Source: an uncultured Bacilli bacterium (GTDB lineage: Bacteria > Bacillota_I > Bacilli_A > RFN20 > CAG-826). Taken from it: 41,393 nt of DNA. The translations under genes were made by a program, and so were the position numbers. Location: positions 1 through 41,393 of the forward strand of contig CALVYH010000008.1 in the NCBI GenBank assembly GCA_944372115.1. Direction: 5' to 3'. Numbering within the stretch: the first letter of the stretch is position 1; every line of letters starts with the position of its first letter. This document shows positions 9,184-18,139 of this stretch, one piece after another. The notes under the pieces were generated by a model, which worked only from the letters and a program-made list of their open reading frames with translations, did not search any database and was not told where the DNA came from.

Positions 9184-9727
9184 AGAATTATTATGAGAAC
9201 TTACCTAATGGGTGGTGTTTAGCTTCTCTTGGCTTATTTGGTTTTTATAAAAAAGTCCTTTTGGTAGTTCGCTTACTAAATCAATGTTTGTTGATGAAAA
9301 GAAGCCAAATAGGGTTAAAGTATATGAGCAAAAGAATGCAATACAACATAATTATCAATTAGGAAATTATTATATTTCCAAAAGCAAATATGAAGAAATG
9401 AGAGGCTTTAGTGTATTTTCGGGCGACATTATTGTTTCATGCGCAGGAACCATTGGTGAAATATATCAACTCCCTATTGAAGCACCTATCGGAATAATTA
9501 ATCAAGCATTAATGAAAATAACCTTGTTTTATAATCATATAGCACCTTATTACATTATTTTACTTAAAGACAAGTTATATGAATTATCAAAAAGCGCAAA
9601 AGGAACGGCAATTAAAAATATTCCATCGTTTGATAAATTGAAACCAGCAAAAGTTTTACTACCACCCGAGAATGAACAAATTCGAATACTCAATCAATTA
9701 AAGAAAATATTTGATTTACTTTTATAA
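9184..9727 (+). pseudogene. Silent hsdS 3'-half cassette, frameshifted
   Basis: Starting with NYYENLPNGWCLASLG, the sequence encodes a third second-position recognition domain but has no start codon or ribosome site. Near 9255, after an A6 run, the frame shifts: the expected KKGPFGSSLTKSM is recovered only if one G is added, after which the frame is open to 9727. The direct repeat AGAATTATTATGAGAA at its left edge (9184-9199) matches the recombination region of the inverted cassette (10213-10228). It begins immediately after the hsdS stop and its 3' end overlaps the convergent inverted cassette by 38 bp. As written it would give a truncated specificity subunit if recombined into place. Confidence 0.85.
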
Positions 9728-11063
9728 CTATTTTCTTTTGCTCATTTAAAGGAGGAATGGGTAGGTATATCTTATTAAGCCTATCATTTGACATATGGAC
9801 GATGATATCTCCAGTTGATAACTGTTGCATACAGCATCTCCCATAAGGGGAATTAATAGCATATACAAGATATAGCGGATTCATATTATGGTTTGATAAA
9901 CAAGTCATATCTCCACCATAAGCTATTTGATCCTTTCCTAAATAAGCTAGTGCCATTGAAATGTCTTTCTTATTTTCACCCGTTAAAGTCATAAGAATGT
10001 CATTTTCATTTGCTTTATAGGCGTTTCTATATATTTCTAATGTGGTATGAGAAATTGCAGAAGAGAATGCAATTTTGTAAGTTGTATACAATTCACCATA
10101 TCTAATACATGGATAACCATTTTCCGCTATATCGGTACGTTTTATTCCGGAACCACGAGTGAGTGTTCCTAGTTGTCCTATTTTTGCTAATGACCAACCT
10201 GTAGGAATATTCTTCTCATAATAATTCTTATCGTCACCAAGAGTTATCTGAGAATCGCTCTTGTCCAGCTTGATTTTCCCTTCGTTAATAAGACGTTCTT
10301 TCTCCAATTTAATTCTTTCAAGAAGTTTAGAAGCTGGTTCATCATTTGGGTCTTGCTTAACAAGCTTACCCTCTATTGCATATTGGAGAATAGAAGCCTT
10401 TAACTTTTCTTCAAGTGACAACTCTAAATTAGTTAGTTTATTTTCGGCATTTTTATAATCCTCTAATAGAGGTTCGGCTTGATTTATTTTATTTAATATT
10501 CTTCTAGCTTCTCTTTCAGGTGGAATTGGAAAATATAGGTTAGCAAAACGTTCTTTGCTCAAATTATAAAAAGCTTGCCCCGATTTTTTAGTAATACCAT
10601 TCATAAGGGATTGAAATAAAGGGCTTGATACGAAATACATAATTATTTCTGAAATAAACGAAAGATTTAAAAACGGTCTAAAAATAAATACAAAGCCACC
10701 AGCTGTAACATTATTTAATCTCTGATTAACAATACATATTTTCCCAATATTCTCTAAGCTAGTAACTGATGGAGTTAGTAAATCATTAAGTTCAAGCATG
10801 ATATTTTCTGAAACTAGCTCTTCAGGAATGTAAAGATCGTTGTCTTTCAAAAAGAGATTAAATGGTTCGATATTTCCTCCTCTTAAAACTCTTATGTAAT
10901 TTTGTTTTTGAGTTAATATTGCTTGTTCTTTCTTAAATGAAGCACCAGTCTGTATATTTATGATATCTTTCAGCCTTATCCATGTCCAATTATCAGGTAT
11001 GTCAAAAGGAAGTTCATCAGTTATATTTTTAACTTCCTTGCCGATCTTCTCATAATAGCAATT
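9690..11063 (-). pseudogene. Silent inverted hsdS cassette with two recognition domains, no start
   Basis: The minus strand is open from 11063 to 9690 and encodes a nearly complete HsdS: NCYYEKIGKEV, first recognition domain, central conserved segment with GKLVKQDPNDEPAS, DDKNYYEK and a second recognition domain. It lacks the N-terminal conserved segment and any start signal; homology to the expressed gene ends exactly at the 22-bp inverted repeat 11044-11065 versus 7849-7870. It is storage for alternative halves, activated by inversion, rather than decay: no internal lesion is seen. A TTG codon at 10850 could mimic a start but is inside the first recognition domain. Confidence 0.88.
10213..10237 (-). 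repeat. hsdS inversion repeat 2, silent side
   Basis: The partner of 8632-8651 (20 bp, 10218-10237) also overlaps a 16-bp match to 9184-9199 (10213-10228), so it can pair with both forward second-position cassettes. Confidence 0.75.
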
Positions 11064-11065
11064 AT
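11044..11065 (-). repeat. hsdS inversion repeat 1, silent side
   Basis: Perfect inverted partner of 7849-7870. Inversion between the two would swap both recognition domains of the expressed gene. Confidence 0.8.
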
Positions 11066-11091
11066 AAAAAGTAAAAGGGCAAACTAAATAT

Positions 11092-11101
11092 GCTCACCCA
11101 T
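11092..11101 (+). repeat. Inverted repeat flanking the recombinase gene, left arm
   Basis: GCTCACCCAT lies 17 bp before the recombinase start and its reverse complement ATGGGTGAGC begins 12 bp after the stop (11934-11943). It could be a recombination site, a short-element end, or chance. Confidence 0.4.
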
Positions 11102-11118
11102 GAAAGGAGATATTAAAC

Positions 11119-11922
11119 ATGGATGATTTTAAATCATATTTAGTTAGCCTGAATTTAGCGGTTAACACAATAAATGCTTATTTGATAGCAGTGAAGAATT
11201 ATTTTCTTTATTTTAACGAAATTACTAAAACTAATTTGCTAGCTTGGAAATCGGAACTTATAGAGAAGTTTAAAGCAAAAACAGTTAATCTAAAGATTCA
11301 AGCTATTAATAATTATTTGGTTTTCATCGGTAAAGAAAATCTAAAAATTAAATCAGCAAAAGTACAACAACGATTATTTTTAGAGAATGTTATTAGTGAT
11401 TCTGATTATCAATTCTTAAAGAAGAAGTTGAAAAAAGAAAAGAATAAGCAGCGGTATTTTATTGTTAGATTTTTAGCAGCTACGGGAGCAAGAATAAGTG
11501 AACTTATTAAAATTAAAGTCGAGCACGTAATAAAAGGATATATCGATATTTATACCAAAGGAGGTAAGATACGAAGGATCTATATCCCTAAAGCGTTAAG
11601 AGTTGAAGCTGAAGTTCGGATTAGAAAGGATTTAAAGTTAGATAGCGGATATATTTTCGTTAATCGATATGGTGAAAGAATAACAAGCAGAGGTATATCT
11701 CAACAATTGAAGAAATATGCTATTAAGTTTGGGATAGATTCTAATGTTGTTTATCCTCATTCTTTTAGGCATCGTTTTGCAAAAAATTTTCTTGAGAAAT
11801 ACAATGACATAGCTTTATTAGCTGATTTAATGGGACATGAATCAATTGAAACTACCAGAATTTATTTAAGGAAAACTGCAAATGAACAACGAGAAATTGT
11901 TGATAATGTAGTAACCTGGTAA
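11119..11922 (+). CDS. Tyrosine recombinase of the hsdS inversion locus
   Basis: A 267-residue XerC/XerD-like recombinase with SAM-like N-terminal domain (about 1-85) and catalytic domain: Arg in ATGARISELIKI, Lys in TKGGKIRR, HSFRHRF (HxxR), LMGHESIETT (His) and Tyr in RIYLRKT. AAAGGAGATATT precedes the ATG. Its short, single-domain-arm-less form and its position next to shuffled hsdS cassettes match the recombinases that drive hsdS inversion in phase-variable type I systems; it is distinct from the 418-residue integrase. It is read away from the silent cassettes and flanked by a 10-bp inverted repeat (11092-11101, 11934-11943). Confidence 0.9.
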   Translation: MDDFKSYLVSLNLAVNTINAYLIAVKNYFLYFNEITKTNLLAWKSELIEKFKAKTVNLKIQAINNYLVFIGKENLKIKSAKVQQRLFLENVISDSDYQFLKKKLKKEKNKQRYFIVRFLAATGARISELIKIKVEHVIKGYIDIYTKGGKIRRIYIPKALRVEAEVRIRKDLKLDSGYIFVNRYGERITSRGISQQLKKYAIKFGIDSNVVYPHSFRHRFAKNFLEKYNDIALLADLMGHESIETTRIYLRKTANEQREIVDNVVTW

Positions 11923-11933
11923 AAAGAAAATTA

Positions 11934-11943
11934 ATGGGTGAGC
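11934..11943 (-). repeat. Inverted repeat flanking the recombinase gene, right arm
   Basis: ATGGGTGAGC, reverse complement of 11092-11101. See the left arm. Confidence 0.4.
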
Positions 11944-12041
11944 TTCTTTTATATTTAATAAATTAAAGAATTTTTATATTTATTTGCTTTTACTGTAAAA
12001 ATGAATAAAAATAAAATGACTTAATTAATTTAGGAGTGTTT

Positions 12042-12749
12042 ATGTTAAACAAAATTATTCATTTAGAGATTATTAACAAAGAAAGAGTAGAAAATGGTTT
12101 AAAAGATTATCTTAAAATAATGGATCTTTTTAATAAACTAGATGAACCAACGGAAGAATTTAAAAAAGTATTTAATAAATTTTATACATTAAAAAGAAAA
12201 CCTGTTTATTTTCGTAATGAATATTACTCCTGCCTTTTTTCAAATAAAAATAATAAAGATTTGAAATATGAAGATGTAATAAAAAAGTTATCTAAAATTA
12301 CTAATAAGGAAGAAAAATCATTTTCTTCTAAATTATTGCATACCATTAATCCTACAAAATATCCAATCATTGATAGAATTGTTTCTAATTTTATTGGATT
12401 AAAAGCAACGCCTTATAGTAGAGATAAAATTGAAGACGCATTAATTAGATATGAGAAAGTAACTAGTTTCTATAAAAGTTTTATAGAAACTAATAATTAT
12501 AAAGAATGTATATCATATTTTGATAATAACTTTGCTTATGCTAAGGATATTTCTAATCTAAAAAAAATCGATTTTTTAATATGGGGAACAATAGAAGAAA
12601 AAAAGAAAACAAAGTCTAAGAATAAATTTAAAATTAAATTAGAATTTGATGGAGAAGTAGCTAATTATTTAAGCAAAATTGATGATAAGAATGAATATAT
12701 TAAAGATTTAATATTAACTGATTTGAAAAATAAAAATTTAATAGATTAA
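12042..12749 (+). CDS. Unrecognised protein with a HhH-like conserved motif
   Basis: A 235-residue protein, lysine- and asparagine-rich, with no signal peptide or membrane segment. The middle contains SSKLLHTINPTKYPIIDRIV, which resembles a motif of uncharacterised cytosolic proteins related in sequence style to helix-hairpin-helix DNA-glycosylase folds; this is weak evidence. The C-terminal 60 residues are charged and look separate. The ATG at 12042 is chosen because TAGGAG lies 5 bases before it; a GTG two codons earlier overlaps that site. It follows the recombinase by 120 bp and meets the GNAT pseudogene tail to tail, with overlapping stop codons. Function unknown. Confidence 0.7.
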   Translation: MLNKIIHLEIINKERVENGLKDYLKIMDLFNKLDEPTEEFKKVFNKFYTLKRKPVYFRNEYYSCLFSNKNNKDLKYEDVIKKLSKITNKEEKSFSSKLLHTINPTKYPIIDRIVSNFIGLKATPYSRDKIEDALIRYEKVTSFYKSFIETNNYKECISYFDNNFAYAKDISNLKKIDFLIWGTIEEKKKTKSKNKFKIKLEFDGEVANYLSKIDDKNEYIKDLILTDLKNKNLID

Positions 12750-13666
12750 TCATTTATTTTCGTTGAAAAATAATGCGGTATCTTGTATTCATTATCTTCA
12801 TAAGTAGTTAATTTACCTTCATAAATCATCCCTTCTATAGAAGATGCTGCTTTAAATGATGGGATATTTGGTTCAATAACTATTATTTTAATTAATTTTA
12901 TTAAAGGTATTATTTCTTCATAAATATATTGATGATTAAAGTCGTTATAAAAGATAATCTTATTATTTTTTTATTGCTTCAATTACTTCTTTTAATCCTT
13001 CTTTCATATATCCTTTATCACGATATCTTTTAATTACATAATATGATAAAGAAACAGTATGTTCTTTATCATATTCTAGTTGGATAGCAATGTATCCGAC
13101 TATTTCGTTTTTATATTTTTCTATTAAGATAAAGTTAATATAATTATATGAAGAAGGATCACCTATTTGATAAGCAAAATCTTTATTTTGATAATCATAT
13201 CTATAGATATAATCATGTAGATAGTTAGCATATCCAATCTTATTAGGAGCTATTAATAATCTTATAGTTTCCATTAATTCAGTGTGATTAGAATTTATTC
13301 CTTCTTTACTAAATAATTCTTTATTTCTTTTATTTATTGCTCTTTTAAATTTATTAAAAAGAATAAAGTTGTGGTTATATGAACATAAAGAAAAAGTATT
13401 CCAAGCAATTCGTTTTAATTCTTCATCTTTAGAGTTATATAAACAACTTAAAAGTTTGTTAACTAAAGAAATATCACAAGCTATTTCTTTAGTTAATCCA
13501 TATTTATAAGTTATTTGATTATGTGTTAATCAACAAATTACTCTTAAAGTTAAAGATACATATCTTTCATAAGGATGTTCTTCAACATATTTATCATCTA
13601 AATAAAAATCATAATCAAAATGTTTAAAAAAGATTCTAATTTATATTTAAGTTCCCCTTTTGGCAT
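12746..13666 (-). pseudogene. Decayed two-domain protein with C-terminal GNAT acetyltransferase
   Basis: Reading the minus strand and joining frames gives MPKGELKYKLESF..., a helical N-terminal region, then METIRLLIAPNKIGYANYL, an IVGYIAIQLEYD / YYVIKRYRDKGYMKEGLKE core typical of GNAT N-acetyltransferases, and IEPNIPSFKAASSIEG near the end. Three lesions break it: an indel in the A6 run at 13626-13631, a TGA at 13530-13532 where Trp is expected (ICxLTHNQ), and an indel in the T7 run 12966-12972. The longest open piece, 12963-13274, could still make a truncated GNAT fragment. Start at 13666 is a guess, without ribosome site. Confidence 0.8.
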
Positions 13667-13771
13667 AACTTTATTATAAAGATAGAAGTAGGAGCAACAA
13701 TTGATATTGAAGTTATTTAAGGAATAAGGAATAAATTATCAATAGAAATAATTTTTTCTTTAAAATTAATA

Positions 13772-13787
13772 CCATTGTTAGCAATGG
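13772..13787. repeat. Inverted repeat CCATTGTTAGCAATGG, right copy
   Basis: Same 16-mer as 325-340; with flanks the two copies are inverted relative to each other. It lies in non-coding DNA between the GNAT pseudogene and the next gene and could mark the right end of the island. Confidence 0.6.
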
Positions 13788-13929
13788 TTATTTTACTTTA
13801 TGCTGTAAAAATAATTTGTTAATAATAAATTATAAATAAACCTATTTGTTGTCAGTATTTTTAAATCATTTAACTTAATTATTTTTACAATATTTTTTAA
13901 AATATTAAAAAGAGGAATTATTTTGGTAA

Positions 13930-14181
13930 ATGAAAAAGAATGAACTTGATAAAACCTTTTGGACTTCTGAAAGGTTAGCTAAAGCAAAAGAATTAGATGG
14001 TAAATATTTGAAAGAGATGACTCCTGAGGAAATAGATATTTGTGGTGGTGAACCAAGGGACTTATTACTAGGCAATGAGAATTCAAATATATATGAAATT
14101 ATTTGGTTTAATTTTATGCCTGTTTATCATTCTTTGCCTCCAAGGTGGGAAATAAACTGGGATGATTTGGATGAAAAATAG
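13930..14181 (+). CDS. Small hypothetical acidic protein
   Basis: An 83-residue acidic, tryptophan-rich protein (five Trp) without signal peptide, membrane helix or known motif. GAGG lies 14 bases before the ATG, a poor spacing. It precedes the GmrSD-like nuclease gene by 160 bp on the same strand and could belong to that locus, for instance as an accessory or inhibitor, but nothing in the sequence shows this. Confidence 0.55.
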   Translation: MKKNELDKTFWTSERLAKAKELDGKYLKEMTPEEIDICGGEPRDLLLGNENSNIYEIIWFNFMPVYHSLPPRWEINWDDLDEK

Positions 14182-14340
14182 CATCATAAAATTTTGATTA
14201 AACTGAACTATTTAAAACTCCATAGAATCAAATATATTGTGGAAACAAATTAAGTATAAAATTAATCAATTAATAGGATTTTAAAAATTGTTACAATTTT
14301 TATTATAATAATTAAGAATTAAAAAAGGCTGGAATAAAAA

Positions 14341-17136
14341 ATGGCAAATTATTTCGACGAAAAAAGAAGAAACAACTCTTTAGTTACTGTTGAAGCACTT
14401 CTAAGTGATACAGAAAATTACGGACCAAACGTTTTTCGCATACCAGATTATCAAAGAGGTTATGCTTGGGAATCGAACAAACAAGTTAACGATTTATGGA
14501 ACGACATAATTAGAGTTCTTAAGAATCCAAATAAAATAAGTAAACATTATACTGGAATGTTAACTTTAGAGGAAATGGACGATCAAGAAAAGAATTTTGA
14601 ATATTTGAATGGTTATAACGCTTTTTATGTTGTTGATGGTCAGCAAAGACTTACCACAATAATTATTTTTTTAGCATCTATATTTAAATTTTTAGAAGAT
14701 GAAAATAATGAAAATCTGCAAGGTGAATATTTAAAAAAAGGAAATATTTATAGATTTTTTTATTCAAATAAAAACGATGGTGATACAAGATCTTTCTTTG
14801 AGAATAGAATTTACTTAAATAATCTCGTGGAGAAAGATATGTTAAACATATATCTTAAAAATCTCGATAATTGCAAAAAGTTTATTGATGATAAATTAAC
14901 TAAAAATTCTGATATTGTTAAAGAGATTTTAGATGTAATTCTTCATAGATTGATATTTAATATTTACTTCGTTACAAAAGATTTTGACGTAAGAGTTACC
15001 TTTGAAACAATGAATAATAGAGGAAAAAAATTATCAAATTTAGAATTGTTAAAAAATAGACTTATGTATTTATCTTCCTTTTTTAATGTTAATGAAGGTG
15101 ATTTACTAAGAGATAAAATAAACTTTGTATGGAAGAATATTTATAAAAACTTATCTTATAAGAATTCATTTTTAAACGATGATGAATATTTACAAGCGCA
15201 TTGGTTTATATATCATAATTCTTTGAGCAAAAGAAGAGGTGATACTTACGTTTCGGAAATATTAAACGAAGAGTTCAGCATTGAAAATCCAATATTTTCT
15301 AGCCTCAATAGTAACGAAACACTTGCTACAGCATATAATGCCATTGATTCATATATAAAAAGTTTAGATAAATATAGTGAAATTTGGGGAATTATTAATA
15401 ATCCTATAGAAAAATATCCTGATGCAAAGCTTTTAAAAGGGGAAGAATATTTAGATGAAAAAAAATACTTAACCAAATTAAACAGAATAACATCTACTAA
15501 ATTTGCCAAATCTACAATAATGGCTTTTTATGGAGATAATGATTTATCTATTAAAGAAAAGTTAAAGTTTTATAAAAAACTTGAATTTTCATTATTTTTT
15601 AGAAAATGTATTGGTCAAAATAAAAATGATTACAGCTCATTAATTAAACATGCAAGAGAACTTATAAAAGCTAAGAATGAAAATAAACAAAAAATTCTTT
15701 ATGAGACACTGGATACAATTGGTGTTTATATAAATGAAAATAATTTAGAAAATTATTTATTTAATGAGTTTGAAAACTTTAATAATTATTTAAGAGATAA
15801 ACAATCATTTTTTTATAATCGGGATAGTTTAAAATATTTTCTTTATGAATATGATGAATATTTACAAGTATCAAATGTTACAACCCATAGCGTCGACTGG
15901 TCTTCAGTCAATATGAACTCTATTGAACATATTTTGCCTCAAAATACTGAGAAGTGTGAATACTGGCAAATTGTATTATCTCCGTTAAATCACGATGAAG
16001 CAAAAATTAATAAAATAACAAATTCCTTAGGAAATTTACTTTTATTATCAAAAGGCGAAAACAGCAGTCTTAAAAATTTTAGTTTCAAAACAAAAAGAAC
16101 CGCCTCATTTGAGAGTGAAAAATATGCTTATTGTTATGGTTCAAGATCTGCACAAAAAGTTGCATCAACAAATGAGAATTGGACTTTATTCGATATTTAT
16201 AAAAGAGAACAAGAATTATTTCAATTTATGTACGATAGATGGTTTAGAGATTTTACTGCTATCACGGAAGAGGAGTTTCTCAAGATGATTAATTCATTTG
16301 AAAATATAAGCATTGGGGAACAACCGGCACTAAGTGATAAATTGATTACTAAATTAAATAATTTTGATTTTACTAACGAAAATAAAATTAGAGTTCAAAA
16401 AACAACGAATGAAGATGACTGGTTCTCTAAATTACGTACCTATTTTGATTCTTCTAGATATAGTATTTGGTTGAACAAAAAAAATAAAGCATATGTAAAA
16501 AATGGTTTTGCCTTTATAGTGCACTCAAATAATATTGAATGTGGCTTTGAAGATGATAAAGGAACAGAATATGCAGCCTCTTATGAATTATTAACAAAAA
16601 AATTCACTGTTTTATATAAATCTAATTGGGAAGCTGTTGATTTAGAAAAAGATAATAGCGAAATGCTTAGATATTTCGTTCGCTCTTTCACTTTATTCTT
16701 AAAACAAAATGAAGATATTATAAAAAAACTAATTGATTTAACTAAAAAGAAACAAACTAATGACTTTGCCATCAATGATGATCCAACATGGTTTGATGAT
16801 TTAGCAAAACATTTTAATTTAGATAGTTTTAAAATTGAGAAAATGAATGGACATAAAAATTACAAAAAAGGCTTATTTTCTTTTAGAAAATATAAAAATA
16901 GAATCGAATGTGGTTTTGAAGATGAAAATGATGATGCTTATGAAGTTTTTTATTTTATGGACACAAATGATTTAAGAATAAATAAATTAAAGAAAGACAA
17001 TCGAGCTGGTAACGATGTTGATATTAATGATTTAACAAGTGAAACAGGAAAATACTTCAAACAATGTTTCTTATCGTATTTATGCGATCACTTTAATAAA
17101 GAAGTCTCCGATATAAATATATTGTTAAGCAAATAA
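14341..17136 (+). CDS. GmrSD-like DUF262/DUF1524 defence nuclease with duplicated C-terminal domain
   Basis: A 931-residue protein. The DUF262 (GmrS/ParB-like NTPase) domain shows IPDYQRGYAWE (34-44) and VVDGQQRLTT (97-106). The DUF1524 HNH nuclease domain shows SIEHILPQN (about 527-535) and NSLGNLLLLSKGENSSLKN. Single-chain DUF262-DUF1524 proteins are known type IV restriction or phage-defence nucleases that attack modified DNA. After about residue 690 comes an extra region with two related units, each starting WFxxL and containing IECGFED (about 692-800 and 813-925), which is not part of the usual family. AGGCTGG precedes the ATG. The gene is intact. Confidence 0.9.
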   Translation: MANYFDEKRRNNSLVTVEALLSDTENYGPNVFRIPDYQRGYAWESNKQVNDLWNDIIRVLKNPNKISKHYTGMLTLEEMDDQEKNFEYLNGYNAFYVVDGQQRLTTIIIFLASIFKFLEDENNENLQGEYLKKGNIYRFFYSNKNDGDTRSFFENRIYLNNLVEKDMLNIYLKNLDNCKKFIDDKLTKNSDIVKEILDVILHRLIFNIYFVTKDFDVRVTFETMNNRGKKLSNLELLKNRLMYLSSFFNVNEGDLLRDKINFVWKNIYKNLSYKNSFLNDDEYLQAHWFIYHNSLSKRRGDTYVSEILNEEFSIENPIFSSLNSNETLATAYNAIDSYIKSLDKYSEIWGIINNPIEKYPDAKLLKGEEYLDEKKYLTKLNRITSTKFAKSTIMAFYGDNDLSIKEKLKFYKKLEFSLFFRKCIGQNKNDYSSLIKHARELIKAKNENKQKILYETLDTIGVYINENNLENYLFNEFENFNNYLRDKQSFFYNRDSLKYFLYEYDEYLQVSNVTTHSVDWSSVNMNSIEHILPQNTEKCEYWQIVLSPLNHDEAKINKITNSLGNLLLLSKGENSSLKNFSFKTKRTASFESEKYAYCYGSRSAQKVASTNENWTLFDIYKREQELFQFMYDRWFRDFTAITEEEFLKMINSFENISIGEQPALSDKLITKLNNFDFTNENKIRVQKTTNEDDWFSKLRTYFDSSRYSIWLNKKNKAYVKNGFAFIVHSNNIECGFEDDKGTEYAASYELLTKKFTVLYKSNWEAVDLEKDNSEMLRYFVRSFTLFLKQNEDIIKKLIDLTKKKQTNDFAINDDPTWFDDLAKHFNLDSFKIEKMNGHKNYKKGLFSFRKYKNRIECGFEDENDDAYEVFYFMDTNDLRINKLKKDNRAGNDVDINDLTSETGKYFKQCFLSYLCDHFNKEVSDINILLSK

Positions 17137-17140
17137 ATTA

Positions 17141-17988
17141 TTAAATTTTACTAAACGATAAAGAATTATCCTCATTAATAACTAAAACATTGATGTAATA
17201 AGGAGAATCTATACAAATATTATCTTTTCCAAAATAAATATTATATGGATCATCTTTATTAAAATGAGATACGTATAAATGACCATGAATTACTTTATCA
17301 TAATTAAATTATTAAATGGTACTTTTGGTAATGATTTATTTGGATTATTATCAAGTTCAATTATTAATGACCGTGTTTCTTCTTCAACTAATAACTTTCC
17401 ATCATTTTTAATAAAATTATATTTATTAAAATTTTCTTTATATATTTCATAATCATATTTATATGTTAATCCACTATGACATAATAAATATTTATCATTT
17501 ATTACCAAATAAGGTAATAAATGATTTATGTAATATCTAAATTCTTCGCTTGCTCTAATTTTATTTAATACATTAGTTTGAAGTTCATCAATAACATAAC
17601 CGTTTTTATAAAAATAAGATAAATAAGCTCTTTCATCATTACTAAGTTTAAGTTTGTTGTCTTTAATTAATCCTTCAACAAAAGACTTAATTGTTTTAGT
17701 AGTGCCATTAGCGTAAATAACATTATAGTAATTTTGAAAATTAGAATATAACCGGCTTGCTAAAATAACTTCATGATTTCTCCATAAAGCAATACATCTG
17801 TCCCTTTTAATCATCGAATTAATATATTTACAAAGATTATAAGAATCATTTCCTCGATCAAAAAGATCTCCTAAAGATACCAAGATATGATTAGGATTAT
17901 CTTCTTCAAAACTTGATTCTTTTAATCTAGTTTTAAGTCCATCTAAGTTTTTTCCGTGTATGTCGCTAAAAATAAAATATTTGTTCAT
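17141..17988 (-). pseudogene. Decayed calcineurin-like metallophosphatase
   Basis: The N-terminus MNKYFIFSDIHGKNLDGL and GDLFDRGND match the intact paralogue at 28599-29462. Two faults are seen: the metal-binding GNHE is RNHE (Arg70, ALWRNHEV), and near 17300-17325 a frameshift cuts off the VIHGHLYVSHFN segment, which is still readable in the next frame down to 17141. The open part, 17290-17988, would give 232 residues lacking the last metal-binding His pair, so enzyme activity is unlikely. Confidence 0.85.
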
Positions 17989-18139
17989 ATAAGTTATTTT
18001 ATTAATTAAATGTTTGGATTTTAGATTATTTCTTTATTTTATTTGAAAGTTCAAACCATTTAATGATAAAAATTTTATGAAATAAATGAGAATAAATTTG
18101 ACTAATCATCTATATTGATTGATAAAATACTTTTGATTT

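Noticed and set aside
13649-13660. AAGTTCCCCTTT resembles the left-end att sequence.
   Set aside because: It is explained as coding sequence of the GNAT pseudogene and the match is short with indels.
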